From contig CANLMQ010000013.1 of assembly GCA_947492175.1 (NCBI GenBank), positions 88,600 to 152,599 of the forward strand: DNA of 64,000 nt, given 5' to 3'. This document shows positions 55,513 to 63,905 of this stretch, piece by piece; position 1 is the stretch's first letter, and each line of letters begins with the position of its first letter. The position numbers and the translations under genes were made by a program. Source of the DNA: an uncultured Draconibacterium sp. GTDB lineage: Bacteria; Bacteroidota; Bacteroidia; Bacteroidales; Prolixibacteraceae. The notes below the pieces were generated by a model, which ran no database searches, had not been told where the DNA came from, and saw only the letters and a list, made by a program, of their open reading frames with translations.

Positions 55513-56289
55513 ATGAATGCACCATATTCAAGGCAAGAAGACAAAGACATTTCGATTGAAGAGAAATTACGTGCGTTGCACGAATTGCAGAGTGTAGTTT
55601 CTGAAGTTGATAAAATAAAAACCCTAAGGGGTGAGCTTCCGTTGGAAGTTCAGGATTTGGAAGACGACATTGCCGGGTTAAAAACAAGGTTAACCAATCT
55701 TGACGATGAGATTAAAAACCTTGACACAGCAATTAACAACAAAAAGATCGCGATAAAAGATTCGCAGGCGTTGATTGCAAAATACACCGAGCAACAAAAC
55801 AATGTTCGTAACAACCGCGAGTTCGATTCGCTTTCAAAGGAAATCGAATTCCAGAATCTTGAAATTGAACTTTCAGAAAAAAGGATCAAAGAATTTACTG
55901 TTGAAATGGCTGAAAAGAAAGAGGCGATTACAACCTCAAAAACTCAGCTTACTGAGCGTGAAGAAGATCTTGAAAGAAAGAAAAAAGAACTTTCGGAAAT
56001 TACCGAAGAAACAAAAATCGAAGAGGAAAAACTAAAATCAAAATCTGAAAAAATCGAGTCATTCATCGAACCTCGTTTACTTCAGGCTTTTAAACGTATT
56101 CGTAAAAATGCACGAAACGGTTTGGCTGTTGTAACTATTCAGCGTGATGCATGCGGTGGTTGTTTCAATAAAATTCCACCACAGCGCCAAATGGATATTG
56201 CGAGCCGTAAAAAAATTATCGTTTGTGAATATTGCGGACGTATTTTGGTTGACGAAAAAATCAATGTTGTTGAAGATCTTGCAGATTAA
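55513..56289 (+). CDS. Coiled-coil C4 zinc-ribbon protein (COG1579 type)
   Basis: A 258-residue protein with a long antiparallel coiled coil (about residues 15-190) and a C-terminal C4 zinc ribbon using ACGGCFNKIPPQRQ and CEYCGRILVDE. This is the architecture of Helicobacter HP0958 and Chlamydia CdsZ-type proteins, often placed next to Nif3-like genes, as here. Related proteins are linked to RNA or secretion chaperone roles; the function in Bacteroidota is unknown. Confidence 0.92.
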   Translation: MNAPYSRQEDKDISIEEKLRALHELQSVVSEVDKIKTLRGELPLEVQDLEDDIAGLKTRLTNLDDEIKNLDTAINNKKIAIKDSQALIAKYTEQQNNVRNNREFDSLSKEIEFQNLEIELSEKRIKEFTVEMAEKKEAITTSKTQLTEREEDLERKKKELSEITEETKIEEEKLKSKSEKIESFIEPRLLQAFKRIRKNARNGLAVVTIQRDACGGCFNKIPPQRQMDIASRKKIIVCEYCGRILVDEKINVVEDLAD

Positions 56290-56308
56290 GCAAATAAAAT
56301 ATTACAAG

Positions 56309-56344
56309 AAAGCCGGTTTCAATTCTGATTCCGGCTTTTTTTAT
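56309..56344 (+). terminator. Rho-independent terminator after the zinc-ribbon gene
   Basis: Stem AAGCCGG/CCGGCTT (56310-56316/56331-56337) with a 14-nt loop and a T run. Confidence 0.85.
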
Positions 56345-56700
56345 GTATTTCCATAAAAAAATCCCGCTGTCTACTCCGGGATTTTTCTCCTCCTTACCAC
56401 AAATTAATTGACCTAAATAACCTATCTAACTAAACTCTGCTCTTATGTACTTTCTCGGGTTTGTATGATACAAACTATAGACCCATACTCCAGCAATACA
56501 GAATTTCAACTACCTAAATCGCAGTACCTGAAGACTGATTTTTAACGAACAAATCCTCACTCATCAAGTAAATTTTCCTTAACATGCTGCTATTTTGCTT
56601 ATGCCTGTTTCAGACAAAAAAAGCCGTTCCTCGATTGGAACGGCCTTGCTTAATGCCTGACATTGTTTTATATTCTCAATTCTGAATAATAATCTAACCA
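56345..56700. other. Gap with a second hairpin and a minus-strand terminator
   Basis: No gene was found. A second stem AAATCCCG/CGGGATTT (56359-56384) lies just after the first terminator and has T tracts on both sides. GCCGTTCC/GGAACGGC at 56623-56644, followed on the minus strand by seven T residues (56616-56622), ends the TPM transcript. The DNA between, 56390-56610, shows no clear frame. Confidence 0.6.
56616..56644 (-). terminator. Rho-independent terminator of the LemA-TPM operon
   Basis: An 8-bp perfect stem GCCGTTCC/GGAACGGC, a 6-nt loop and a T run on the minus strand. Confidence 0.92.
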
Positions 56701-57495
56701 CTACCAGCTTCCTCCGGCACCACCGCCGCCAAAACTTCCGCCGCCGAAGCCACCAAATCCACCGCCACCAAAGCTTCCACTTCCCGACGAGAAGTTTCCG
56801 AACGAACCTGACGAGCGACCTGCTCCTGACATCATTCCCATGGCCAGCCAGAAAGGTAAACTTCTTCCTGGTGAATAAAACCGGCGTCTTCTGCTGCGCC
56901 CAAAAACCGAAAAGAAAAGCACAAACAGAATAATCAGAAAAGGAATTCCACCGCCACCACCACCGGAATTTACTTTTTCCTGGTAATGCTCGGCCGTATA
57001 TTCACCCCGGGTAATGTCCATTATTACATTTAATCCGGCTGCCAGTCCTCCATAATAATCGTTCTGCTTAAATCGGGGAATCATTTCGTTATCCACTACA
57101 GCACTGTTTAAAATAGCATCGGGCAAAACACCCTCCAAACCGTAACCGGTAGCAATAAAAATCTCTCCCCTGCTATCGTTTGTTTTTGGTTTCAGCAATA
57201 TTACCAAACCATTGTCCTTCCCTTTTTGTCCAACACCCCACTTCTCGCCAATCTGATAGGCAAAATCAGCCTTGTCGTACCCCTGCAAATCGGGTACAGT
57301 TACAACCACCAGTTGGGTCGAAGTTTTTTTGGCAAACTGTGTAAGGGCATTTTCCATATCGTTTATTTCGCCTTTTTTCAACACATGGGCAAAATCGTTT
57401 ACCAGTCGCTGTGGCATTGGCCGATCCGGAATCTGTGCCTGCATCACTGTTGTAAATCCAATCAGTGCGATAAATAGTGTAATTATTTTGTTCAT
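56701..57495 (-). CDS. TPM-domain protein with Gly/Ser-rich C-terminus (YgcG-like)
   Basis: A 264-residue protein with a signal peptide (MNKIITLFIALIGFTTVMQA) and a periplasmic TPM_phosphatase domain (about 28-150; VNDFAHVLKKGEINDMENAL, IATGYGLEGVLPDAILN). A membrane helix (about 184-200) precedes a low-complexity tail of GGGGFGG-like repeats ending in GGSW. This is the usual YgcG form paired with LemA. The domain is implicated in envelope maintenance; its activity is unresolved. Confidence 0.92.
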   Translation of the reverse strand: MNKIITLFIALIGFTTVMQAQIPDRPMPQRLVNDFAHVLKKGEINDMENALTQFAKKTSTQLVVVTVPDLQGYDKADFAYQIGEKWGVGQKGKDNGLVILLKPKTNDSRGEIFIATGYGLEGVLPDAILNSAVVDNEMIPRFKQNDYYGGLAAGLNVIMDITRGEYTAEHYQEKVNSGGGGGGIPFLIILFVLFFSVFGRSRRRRFYSPGRSLPFWLAMGMMSGAGRSSGSFGNFSSGSGSFGGGGFGGFGGGSFGGGGAGGSW

Positions 57496-57503
57496 TTTTT
57501 CAT

Positions 57504-57558
57504 CCCCCTGCCATCCGCCTACTTGCCTTATTCAGGCATTTCCCCTTTGCAAAAGGAG
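57504..57558. repeat. Small REP-like palindrome pair between the two TPM genes
   Basis: TGCCT-TATTC-AGGCA (57524-57538) and CCTTT-GCA-AAAGG (57544-57556) lie in an 86-bp gap. The CCCCTTTGCAAAAGGAG phrase and spacing resemble Bacteroidota REP units. Confidence 0.45.
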
Positions 57559-57581
57559 AAAAAGCGGAATATTTATTTTAA

Positions 57582-58019
57582 TTATTTTCCAAAAGAAATC
57601 TCATCCGAAAGTTCATTCACATCGTCTTCCTGGTAAGGGAAATGTGCTTTTAACTGTTCGCCGGCCTTGATAATCCCATCTGCCAAACCTTTTGCAAACA
57701 ATCCCTCTTTTAGTTTTTCGATTACCGTTTCTTTAGTGGTTTCCCAAAAATCTTCAGGAACTTTTTGATTGATTCCACCGTCACCCAGAATGGCAAATTT
57801 TCTGTCTTCTACGGCCAGGTAAAACAAAACACCGTTTCTGAGTTCTGTTTTATGCATTTCAAGCTTTTCAAAAATATAGGCTGCGCGATCGAGTACATCG
57901 CCTTTACAATGCTGTTCGATATGCACCCTTATTTCGCCCGAAGTATTGGTTTCGGCCACCCTGATGGCGTTGGTAATTTCCAGCTTATTTTCTTCCGAGA
58001 AATATTTATGTACACTCAT
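57582..58019 (-). CDS. TPM-domain cytoplasmic/peripheral protein
   Basis: A 145-residue single TPM-domain protein (KYFSEENKLEITNAIRVAET, GVLFYLAVEDRKFAILGDGG, FWETTKETVIEKLKEGLFA). ATG 58019 is taken as start because longer reading (to 58112) would add 31 basic residues overlapping LemA's 3' end. No signal is visible. It is the middle gene of LemA-TPM-TPM. Confidence 0.88.
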   Translation of the reverse strand: MSVHKYFSEENKLEITNAIRVAETNTSGEIRVHIEQHCKGDVLDRAAYIFEKLEMHKTELRNGVLFYLAVEDRKFAILGDGGINQKVPEDFWETTKETVIEKLKEGLFAKGLADGIIKAGEQLKAHFPYQEDDVNELSDEISFGK

Positions 58020-58029
58020 ATCATTTCTT

Positions 58030-58608
58030 TTAGAACTGTACTTCCGGTGCTTTTTCTGCTCCTTTTTGCGCTTCAAAGTAGGTTTTCTTTTCGAAACCAA
58101 ACCAGCCGGCATAAATTACACGGGGGAATTTTCGGATATAAGCGTTATACGTTTGTGTTGTTTGATTAAACTTACGTCGTTCAACTGCAATACGGTTTTC
58201 GGTGCCTTCCAGTTGCGCCTGTAAATCGCGGAAATTCTGATTGGCTTTTAAATCGGGGTATTTCTCAACAACTACCATTAAACGGCTTAATGCCGAAGAC
58301 AATCCTTCCTGTGCCTGGTTAAACTGTTGCAACATTTGCGGATTCATATTTGTGGGGTCGATGTTAACCGAAGTCGCTTTCGATCTAGCTTCAATAACAC
58401 CGGTTAAAGTTTCCTGTTCGTGGGCTGCATAACCTTTTACCGTATTTACAAGGTTGGGAATTAAATCGGCCCGTCGCTGGTACACATTTTCAACCTGTGC
58501 CCACGAAGCCGTTACCTGCTCGTCCATTTCCACCATTTTATTATACCCGCAACTTGAAAATAAAAATGCGCTTACTAAAGCTATCAATACAATTTTTAAT
58601 CGTTTCAT
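58030..58608 (-). CDS. LemA-family protein
   Basis: A 192-residue envelope protein. The signal MKRLKIVLIALVSAFLFSSC has a lipobox-like Cys near residue 20. LemA marks are ASWAQVENVYQRRADLIPNL, VNTVKGYAAHEQETLTGVIE and QLEGTENRIAVERRKFNQ, with FPRVIYAGWFGFEKKTYFEA near the end. It starts the LemA-TPM-TPM operon; the family is widespread but without an agreed biochemical function. Confidence 0.94.
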   Translation of the reverse strand: MKRLKIVLIALVSAFLFSSCGYNKMVEMDEQVTASWAQVENVYQRRADLIPNLVNTVKGYAAHEQETLTGVIEARSKATSVNIDPTNMNPQMLQQFNQAQEGLSSALSRLMVVVEKYPDLKANQNFRDLQAQLEGTENRIAVERRKFNQTTQTYNAYIRKFPRVIYAGWFGFEKKTYFEAQKGAEKAPEVQF

Positions 58609-58732
58609 TTAATATTGTTTTTAAGAATACTTACAAATATTTTTAAAATCTGCGAAATATCAGCCGTAAATTCGGGGAAAGGCGATAATTTGCCGTTGTA
58701 TTTCATCTATATTAAGATTAAGCACTAAGATT

Positions 58733-60733
58733 ATGAATTCAGCAGAGTTTAAAACAGCAATATTGGAAGGAATTCCAACAGAACTACCATTGCCAAAACC
58801 GTACGAAACAAACATTAATCATGCGCCCAAACGAAAAGACATTCTTTCGGATAACGAAAAAAAGTTGGCTTTAAAAAATGCATTGCGCTATTTCCCGGAG
58901 CATTTTCATGCGGTGTTGGCCCCTGAGTTTTTAAATGAGCTCAATCAGTTTGGAAGAATTTACATGTACCGTTTCCGCCCCGATTATAAAATGTATGCCC
59001 GTCCAATTGACGAATATCCTGCGCAGTCGAAACAAGCGGCTTCCATCATGTTAATGATTCAGAACAACCTGGATTATGCAGTGGCACAACATCCGCACGA
59101 GTTGATTACCTATGGCGGCAACGGGGCCGTTTTTCAAAACTGGGCGCAGTACCTGCTTACCATGCAGTACCTGGCCGAAATGACCGACGAACAAACGCTG
59201 GTAATGTATTCGGGGCATCCTATGGGCTTGTATCCTTCTCATAAAAACGCGCCGCGTGTTGTGGTTACCAACGGCATGGTTATTCCGAACTATTCGGGAC
59301 GCGATGACTACGAACGAATGAATGCGCTGGGTGTTTCGCAATACGGACAAATGACAGCCGGTTCGTATATGTACATTGGGCCGCAGGGTATTGTGCACGG
59401 CACAACCATTACGGTTATGAATGCAGCGCGTTTGCATTCGCCCGGCGATTTTGGAGGAAAAGTTTTTGTAACCAGCGGACTGGGTGGCATGTCGGGAGCA
59501 CAGCCCAAAGCAACTGTAATTGCCGGAATGATTTGCCTGGTAGCCGAAATTAACCCAAAAGCTGTTGAAGTACGCCACAGCCAGGGATGGGTAGATGAAG
59601 TGTATACCGACCTGGATGAATTGATGGCAAGAACAAAAACAGCGCAGAAAAACAAAGAAGCCGTATCACTGGTATACCAGGGCAATGTAATCGACCTTTG
59701 GGAAAAACTGGCCAAAGAGAATATTAAACCAGAACTGGGCTCCGATCAGACATCGCTTCATAATCCGTTTGCAGGAGGCTACTATCCGGCAGGTTTTAGT
59801 TTAGAGGAATCGAATAAAATGATGGCCGACGAACCCGACAGATTTAAAGAAGAAGTATACAAATCGCTTCGCCGACATGTTGCCGCGGTAAATAAACTCA
59901 CCCAAAACGGAATGTATTTTTGGGATTACGGCAATGCCTTTTTGCTGGAAGCCAGTCGTGCAGGAGCTGATATAACAACCGACAGCGGCGATTTTATCTA
60001 CCCTTCGTATGTACAGGATATAATGGGGCCTTTGTTTTTCGATTATGGATTTGGCCCGTTCCGCTGGGTGTGCACATCGGGGAAACCTGAAGATTTAGAG
60101 TTATCGGATAAAATTGCTGCCGATGTTCTTTCTGAATTGGCCCAATCGGCGCCGGAAGAAATTACGCAGCAAATGAAAGACAACATTCACTGGATAAACG
60201 AAGCCGGTAAAAACAAACTGGTTGTGGGTTCGCAGGCGCGTATTTTATATGCCGACTGCAACGGACGTACAAAAATTGCCAAGGCGTTTAACGATGCTAT
60301 TCGCGACGGTAGAATTTCGGCACCCATTGTACTGGGGCGCGACCACCACGATGTATCGGGTACCGATTCGCCCTACCGCGAAACTTCGAATATCTACGAT
60401 GGTTCGTCGTTTACAGCCGATATGGCAGTACAGAATTTTGTGGGCGACGGATTCCGCGGAGCTACCTGGATTTCGCTGCACAATGGCGGCGGAGTTGGCT
60501 GGGGCGAAGTAATTAACGGCGGTTTTGGTATGACCATCGACGGATCGGCCGAAGCAGAAGAACGCCTGAAAATGATGTTGCACTGGGATGTTAACAACGG
60601 CATATCGCGACGCAGCTGGGCACGCAACAAACCGGCAATGTTCGCCATTAAACAGGCCATGAAAGAAAACCCTGACCTGAAAGTAACATTGCCCAACGAG
60701 GCCGACGATTCCTTGCTTGATGGATTGTTCTAA
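58733..60733 (+). CDS. hutU: Urocanate hydratase, long form
   Basis: A 666-residue NAD-dependent enzyme that hydrates urocanate in histidine breakdown. Urocanase signatures include MYSGHPMGLYPSHKNAPRVV, GGKVFVTSGLGGMSGAQPKA and the NAD-site region YGNAFLLEASRAGADITT. The C-terminal part has GGGVGWGEVINGGFGMTIDG. It is about 110 residues longer than the Pseudomonas enzyme, matching Bacteroides-type HutU. No hutH, hutI or formiminotransferase gene is near, so the rest of the pathway must lie elsewhere. Confidence 0.95.
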   Translation: MNSAEFKTAILEGIPTELPLPKPYETNINHAPKRKDILSDNEKKLALKNALRYFPEHFHAVLAPEFLNELNQFGRIYMYRFRPDYKMYARPIDEYPAQSKQAASIMLMIQNNLDYAVAQHPHELITYGGNGAVFQNWAQYLLTMQYLAEMTDEQTLVMYSGHPMGLYPSHKNAPRVVVTNGMVIPNYSGRDDYERMNALGVSQYGQMTAGSYMYIGPQGIVHGTTITVMNAARLHSPGDFGGKVFVTSGLGGMSGAQPKATVIAGMICLVAEINPKAVEVRHSQGWVDEVYTDLDELMARTKTAQKNKEAVSLVYQGNVIDLWEKLAKENIKPELGSDQTSLHNPFAGGYYPAGFSLEESNKMMADEPDRFKEEVYKSLRRHVAAVNKLTQNGMYFWDYGNAFLLEASRAGADITTDSGDFIYPSYVQDIMGPLFFDYGFGPFRWVCTSGKPEDLELSDKIAADVLSELAQSAPEEITQQMKDNIHWINEAGKNKLVVGSQARILYADCNGRTKIAKAFNDAIRDGRISAPIVLGRDHHDVSGTDSPYRETSNIYDGSSFTADMAVQNFVGDGFRGATWISLHNGGGVGWGEVINGGFGMTIDGSAEAEERLKMMLHWDVNNGISRRSWARNKPAMFAIKQAMKENPDLKVTLPNEADDSLLDGLF

Positions 60734-60760
60734 AAAGAAACCACAAAACTGAAAAGCACA

Positions 60761-60808
60761 AAAGATCCGATTGGTAGCATTTTTAAAACTACTGACCGGA
60801 TCTTTTTT
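60761..60808 (+). terminator. Rho-independent terminator of hutU
   Basis: Stem AAAGATCCG/CGGATCTTT (60761-60769/60797-60805) with an inner imperfect GGTAG/CTACT-type pairing, followed by T residues. Confidence 0.85.
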
Positions 60809-60930
60809 TATCCAGTGAACCAATAAAACCACCAATCGTTATTAATTCGGAACAAGACAACCCGAGGGGTATTTAGTTGTTTCGCGCCGCAACTAATGAA
60901 TTACCTTTAAAAACTTTAAATTCGATTTAG

Positions 60931-61431
60931 ATGAATACCGATGAATTAAAAAAGTTGCAAACCCCTTTAAAAGACAAGTATCGTACAAATCCTGACGCTG
61001 CTATTGTTACGTTACGGGCCACAGGAAATATAGGAGATAATATTTCGTGTAAGGTTGATACAGGACGGGCTTTGGTGGAAGCCGGTCTTCACCCGGCTAC
61101 AGGAGGAAACGGAATGATGGCTTGCTCTGGCGACTTATTACTTGAAGCGTTGGTAGCCTGCGCAGGGGTTACTTTAAACGCCGTTGCAACCTCAATTGGT
61201 GTTACCTTGCAAAACAGCTCAGTAACTGCCGAAGGCGATATCGATTTTAGAGGCACACTGGGGGTTTCGAAAGATGTACCGGTCGGATTCAGGGAAATTC
61301 GCCTGAAATTTACGCTGAACACCGACCTGGAACAGGAACAAATCGAAACGCTTCAGAAACTAACAGAACGGTATTGTGTTGTTTTTCAAACGATTCATTC
61401 CGGAACTTCTGTTAAAACGGTGTTTGAATAA
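60931..61431 (+). CDS. OsmC-family peroxiredoxin-like protein
   Basis: A 166-residue cytoplasmic protein of the OsmC/Ohr superfamily, which reduces organic hydroperoxides using two Cys. The first Cys-bearing helix is ALVACAGVTLNAVATSIG and the second Cys is in ERYCVVFQTIHSGTSVKTVF; an internal Met/Ser segment GGNGMMACSGDLLLE precedes. Both cysteines are present, so activity is plausible, though some family members act on other substrates. It is monocistronic. Confidence 0.88.
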   Translation: MNTDELKKLQTPLKDKYRTNPDAAIVTLRATGNIGDNISCKVDTGRALVEAGLHPATGGNGMMACSGDLLLEALVACAGVTLNAVATSIGVTLQNSSVTAEGDIDFRGTLGVSKDVPVGFREIRLKFTLNTDLEQEQIETLQKLTERYCVVFQTIHSGTSVKTVFE

Positions 61432-61454
61432 CTTGTCCCCCTTGGGAAACCACC

Positions 61455-61605
61455 CTCCGGGATTTTCTGACGCTGACAGCGTCAAACGTGAATAACCCGG
61501 TGTGCCTGCCGGAGTGCAGCGAAAGTAGGAAACACCGGGAAAATCAGCCACAACAAACTCGTCCGGCGAAGCAAGTTGTTCAACGCTCTGCCCTTCTCCC
61601 GGACG
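61455..61605. repeat. Multi-helix structured element after osmC
   Basis: Nested stems: GATTTTC/GAAAATC (61461-61467/61539-61545) encloses a perfect 7-bp hairpin TGACGCT-GAC-AGCGTCA (61468-61484) and CCGGTGT/ACACCGG (61497-61503/61532-61538), with CTGC/GCAG (61506-61519) inside the latter. GTCCGG/CCGGAC (61561-61566/61598-61603) follows. An unstarted open frame runs through to a TAG at 61656. It looks like a structured repeat or RNA rather than a gene. Confidence 0.55.
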
Positions 61606-61749
61606 ACATCGCAAGAGCTGTCTTTGAAGAATACCTAAAAGATATGTATAAAAAATAGCCTTGACGAAGAGGGATTGAATACACAGAAATCCAATATGCC
61701 GGATTAATCTACCCTGCCCAGGCGGTATGAGTATATACCTAATGACTAA

Positions 61750-61873
61750 CCCTGGCATTCATGCCAGGGAAATACATGCCATGTATCAATTGGGCTTTAG
61801 CCCTTAATGTCAGCAAAGTGGACTAAAGTCCGGGGAATGTGGGCACTCCAACTCACCGGCATAAATGCCGGTG
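61750..61873. repeat. Cluster of four REP-like palindromes
   Basis: CCCTGGCAT/ATGCCAGGG (61750-61769), GGGCT/AGCCC (61792-61803), GGACT/AGTCC (61820-61831) and CACCGGCAT/ATGCCGGTG (61854-61873) are all perfect with 2-nt loops. The consistent design fits RAYT-type REP elements. The short plus-strand frame crossing them is not a gene. Confidence 0.75.
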
Positions 61874-62153
61874 TTAGTCAGACACATCGTATTTTCACGC
61901 AGCCTGTGCGAAGTGCCCCTTCATCTTTGCCGGAAACAGTAGAAAAATCCTCTGACTGCCAAAGGAGGCCACCTCTCCGTCCGTCAGAAGCAGCCGGACA
62001 AGCCCGTCTGACTGCGCAAGCCTGGCAGACTTTTTTAAAGGAGGACGAAGACAAGGCACAAAAAAAGCGCCCGAAATTCAGGCGCTCCTTTTAACCCTCA
62101 AAACACACAGGGTATGACCTCCTCCATTACCCCGAAAATATCTTTAAAAAAAT
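61874..62153. other. Palindrome-rich intergenic DNA with a minus-strand terminator
   Basis: Weaker hairpins occur at 61979-61999 (GTCCG/CGGAC) and 62006-62030 (GTCTG/CAGAC). The terminator of the next gene lies at 62059-62086. No gene is supported. Confidence 0.5.
62059..62086 (-). terminator. Rho-independent terminator of the hypothetical gene at 62154-62870
   Basis: AGCGCC/GGCGCT stem around a 9-nt loop, followed on the minus strand by seven T residues. Confidence 0.85.
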
Positions 62154-62870
62154 TTACTCGTCTTCGTTATCCGATTTTTTCTGTCGTTTTTTTACCTGCT
62201 CGTTGTTCTTCGCAATTATTTCGGCAACGGTAGCGGCAAAAGCGCCGTATATTTCGGCTTGAAAACGCCGGGCAGTGCGTAAAAACACTACTAAATCGTC
62301 GTTAATAATAGTAACCACCTGTTTTTTCAACACAGATGCACTGGCCTGGGTATCTTCTTCGGCCAGCTCTTCGGCGTATTCGGCACTGGTGTTTTCAAAA
62401 TCGGTTTCAGCAGCCTGCAGGGCCGCTATGTTGTCAGTAACTCCCGAAAGCAGCGCAATAGCAGCCTGCACCGGGGGCTTGGCAAAGTCGCCCAGCATCG
62501 ACACAATGTGCGACGACTCGCTTACATAACTCTCTTTAATTACCGAAAAACCATATTTATCGAATACGGATTTTACTACAGCGGCGGCATTGCGTATGGC
62601 CTCGTCGGGATGATAGGTATACCCCTGCACCTGGTAACCAATGGCGCGCACTCTCTCGTCGCGGATATCGTCTTTTTCGGCCAGTATGCTCTGCGCTTTC
62701 GAGCGTTTAATGGCAGCTCCCAACTCGTCGGTAGCTGTAGTAAGTTGTGTAATAATTCCGGTAACAACAGGATCGGACGGCAATTCGGCCTGGCTGTACG
62801 AAGTAATAATTAAACGACTCGATCCGTGCACTTCGGTAGTGCGGCTTGTGGAAATAATTTTTTCAATCAT
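62154..62870 (-). CDS. Hypothetical helical protein of a Bacteroidota-specific type (DUF6261-like)
   Basis: A 238-residue soluble, largely helical protein. The order of segments (LIITSYSQAELPSDPVVTGI, ERVRAIGYQVQGYTYHPDEA, KPPVQAAIALLSGVTDNIAA, a highly acidic AEELAEEDTQ stretch and a basic EQVKKRQKKS end) resembles DUF6261-type proteins of Bacteroidota. That match is from memory, not a search. ATG 62870 is used in place of one 7 codons upstream, as the longer version adds nothing conserved. Function unknown. A 41-bp minisatellite lies about 240 bp upstream of its start. Confidence 0.65.
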   Translation of the reverse strand: MIEKIISTSRTTEVHGSSRLIITSYSQAELPSDPVVTGIITQLTTATDELGAAIKRSKAQSILAEKDDIRDERVRAIGYQVQGYTYHPDEAIRNAAAVVKSVFDKYGFSVIKESYVSESSHIVSMLGDFAKPPVQAAIALLSGVTDNIAALQAAETDFENTSAEYAEELAEEDTQASASVLKKQVVTIINDDLVVFLRTARRFQAEIYGAFAATVAEIIAKNNEQVKKRQKKSDNEDE

Positions 62871-63107
62871 GGTGTTTGTTTTATTATACATTTAGATTTA
62901 AAGATCTGGGTGCTAAAGCAGTTTCAGAATATTAAGGATATTGCCGGGATGCTAAGCACACCTAAATTATAAAAAATGAACGGCAAATAAAACCCCTGAA
63001 CACTATGTTGTTCAACATGATACAATTGAAGCAACCAATAGTCGTAAATTGCTTTTGTGGTTGTTGAAGTGCTAAGTTGAGATCTGCCAACCACCACTAA
63101 TGGCATA
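62871..63107. other. Intergenic stretch before the minisatellite
   Basis: Upstream of the hypothetical gene. No gene, and no promoter clear enough to call, was seen. Confidence 0.4.
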
Positions 63108-63397
63108 ACTAAATCTACAAAGCCTTACCTGCGGGTTTTTGCCGCGTAACTAAACCTACAAAGGCTTGCCGCGAAGTTTTTGGGCCTTGACTAAACCTAC
63201 AAACGCCTGCCGCAAAGTTTTTGGGCCTTGACTAAACCTACAAACGCTTGCCGCCAAGTTTTCGGGCCTTGACTAAACCTACAAACGCTTGCCGCCAAGT
63301 TTTCGGGCCTTGACTAAACCTACAAACGCTCGCCGCCAAGTTTTCGGGCCTTGACTAAACCTACACGCCCCACTTTTGTTTTTTGGCGCGACTAAAT
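63108..63397. repeat. 41-bp minisatellite, about seven units
   Basis: Units start with ACTAAACCTACAAACGC at 63108, 63149, 63190, 63231, 63272, 63313 and 63354, i.e. exactly 41 bp apart, with a shortened last unit (37 bp) then ACTAAATAG. Units 4 and 5 are identical, unit 6 differs at one base, while the outer ones are more divergent. Each inner unit has a CTTGCCGCCAAG-type short stem. A 41-bp period rules out a coding repeat. Confidence 0.9.
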
Positions 63398-63449
63398 AGT
63401 TTTACCACAAACACATTTTTTGCGTTGTTTGTACTGAATTAATTTCGAT

Positions 63450-63610
63450 ATTATGTTTATATTTAAAGCATTAAAAACCAAACAGTATGAATTGCCACCC
63501 CACAATAAAGCCCGAACAAGACAACTTAAAAAACCACTGGTTAAACTACTTTTTACAAAAACTTGGGTTCCACACCCCAATTGGGGGTATAACCCAATGT
63601 TTTGGGTTTC
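63450..63610 (-). repeat. Dispersed repeat, copy B (inverted copy at 11315-11496)
   Basis: In reverse complement it shares with copy A the segments ACCCAAAACATTGGGTTATA, GTGTGGAACCCAAGTTTTTG, TTGTTCGGGC and GCTTTAAATATAAACATAAT, in the same order. The minus-strand open frame crossing it is likely incidental. Confidence 0.75.
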
Positions 63611-63656
63611 ACTTTCGTTGTAGTGCATTGAAGAAAAATAGAGTAACATGGCATAA

Positions 63657-63905
63657 ATGATAGGAATAATCTCTTTTACAATAGTTGTTGGATTGATAAT
63701 ATTGGCATATTTCTTAGCTAGGAAATCAGCATTAGTGTGCCCGAATTGTAAATGTAAAGAATACGAAAAAACAGGAAATAAACGGGAATTAGAACGAAAT
63801 AAAAGACCTCTCATTGCTGGACCCGTTCCTGAATATGAATTGGAATATAAATGTAAAAAGTGTAAACAAACTTATTGGTCAGCAATTGAGAAAGTACATT
63901 TATGA
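63657..63905 (+). CDS. Small membrane-anchored zinc-ribbon-like protein
   Basis: An 82-residue protein with one N-terminal membrane helix (IGIISFTIVVGLIILAYFLA) and two CxxC pairs, CPNCKCKEYE and CKKCKQTYWS, about 37 residues apart, forming a probable zinc ribbon. No family is recognised. Coding nature rests on the start, helix and paired cysteines. Confidence 0.6.
   Translation: MIGIISFTIVVGLIILAYFLARKSALVCPNCKCKEYEKTGNKRELERNKRPLIAGPVPEYELEYKCKKCKQTYWSAIEKVHL

Noticed and set aside
59051..59578. 175-residue minus-strand frame within hutU
   Set aside because: It is antisense to a well-conserved enzyme and rich in His and Arg as expected of a shadow frame.
61807..62094. 95-residue plus-strand frame
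   Set aside because: It crosses REP palindromes and ends in a terminator; its composition is not protein-like.
63108..63397. Possible CRISPR array
   Set aside because: The whole 41-bp unit is conserved, with no unique spacers; it is a minisatellite.
63392..63814. 140-residue minus-strand frame across repeat B
   Set aside because: It runs through the dispersed repeat and overlaps the more protein-like small zinc-ribbon gene.
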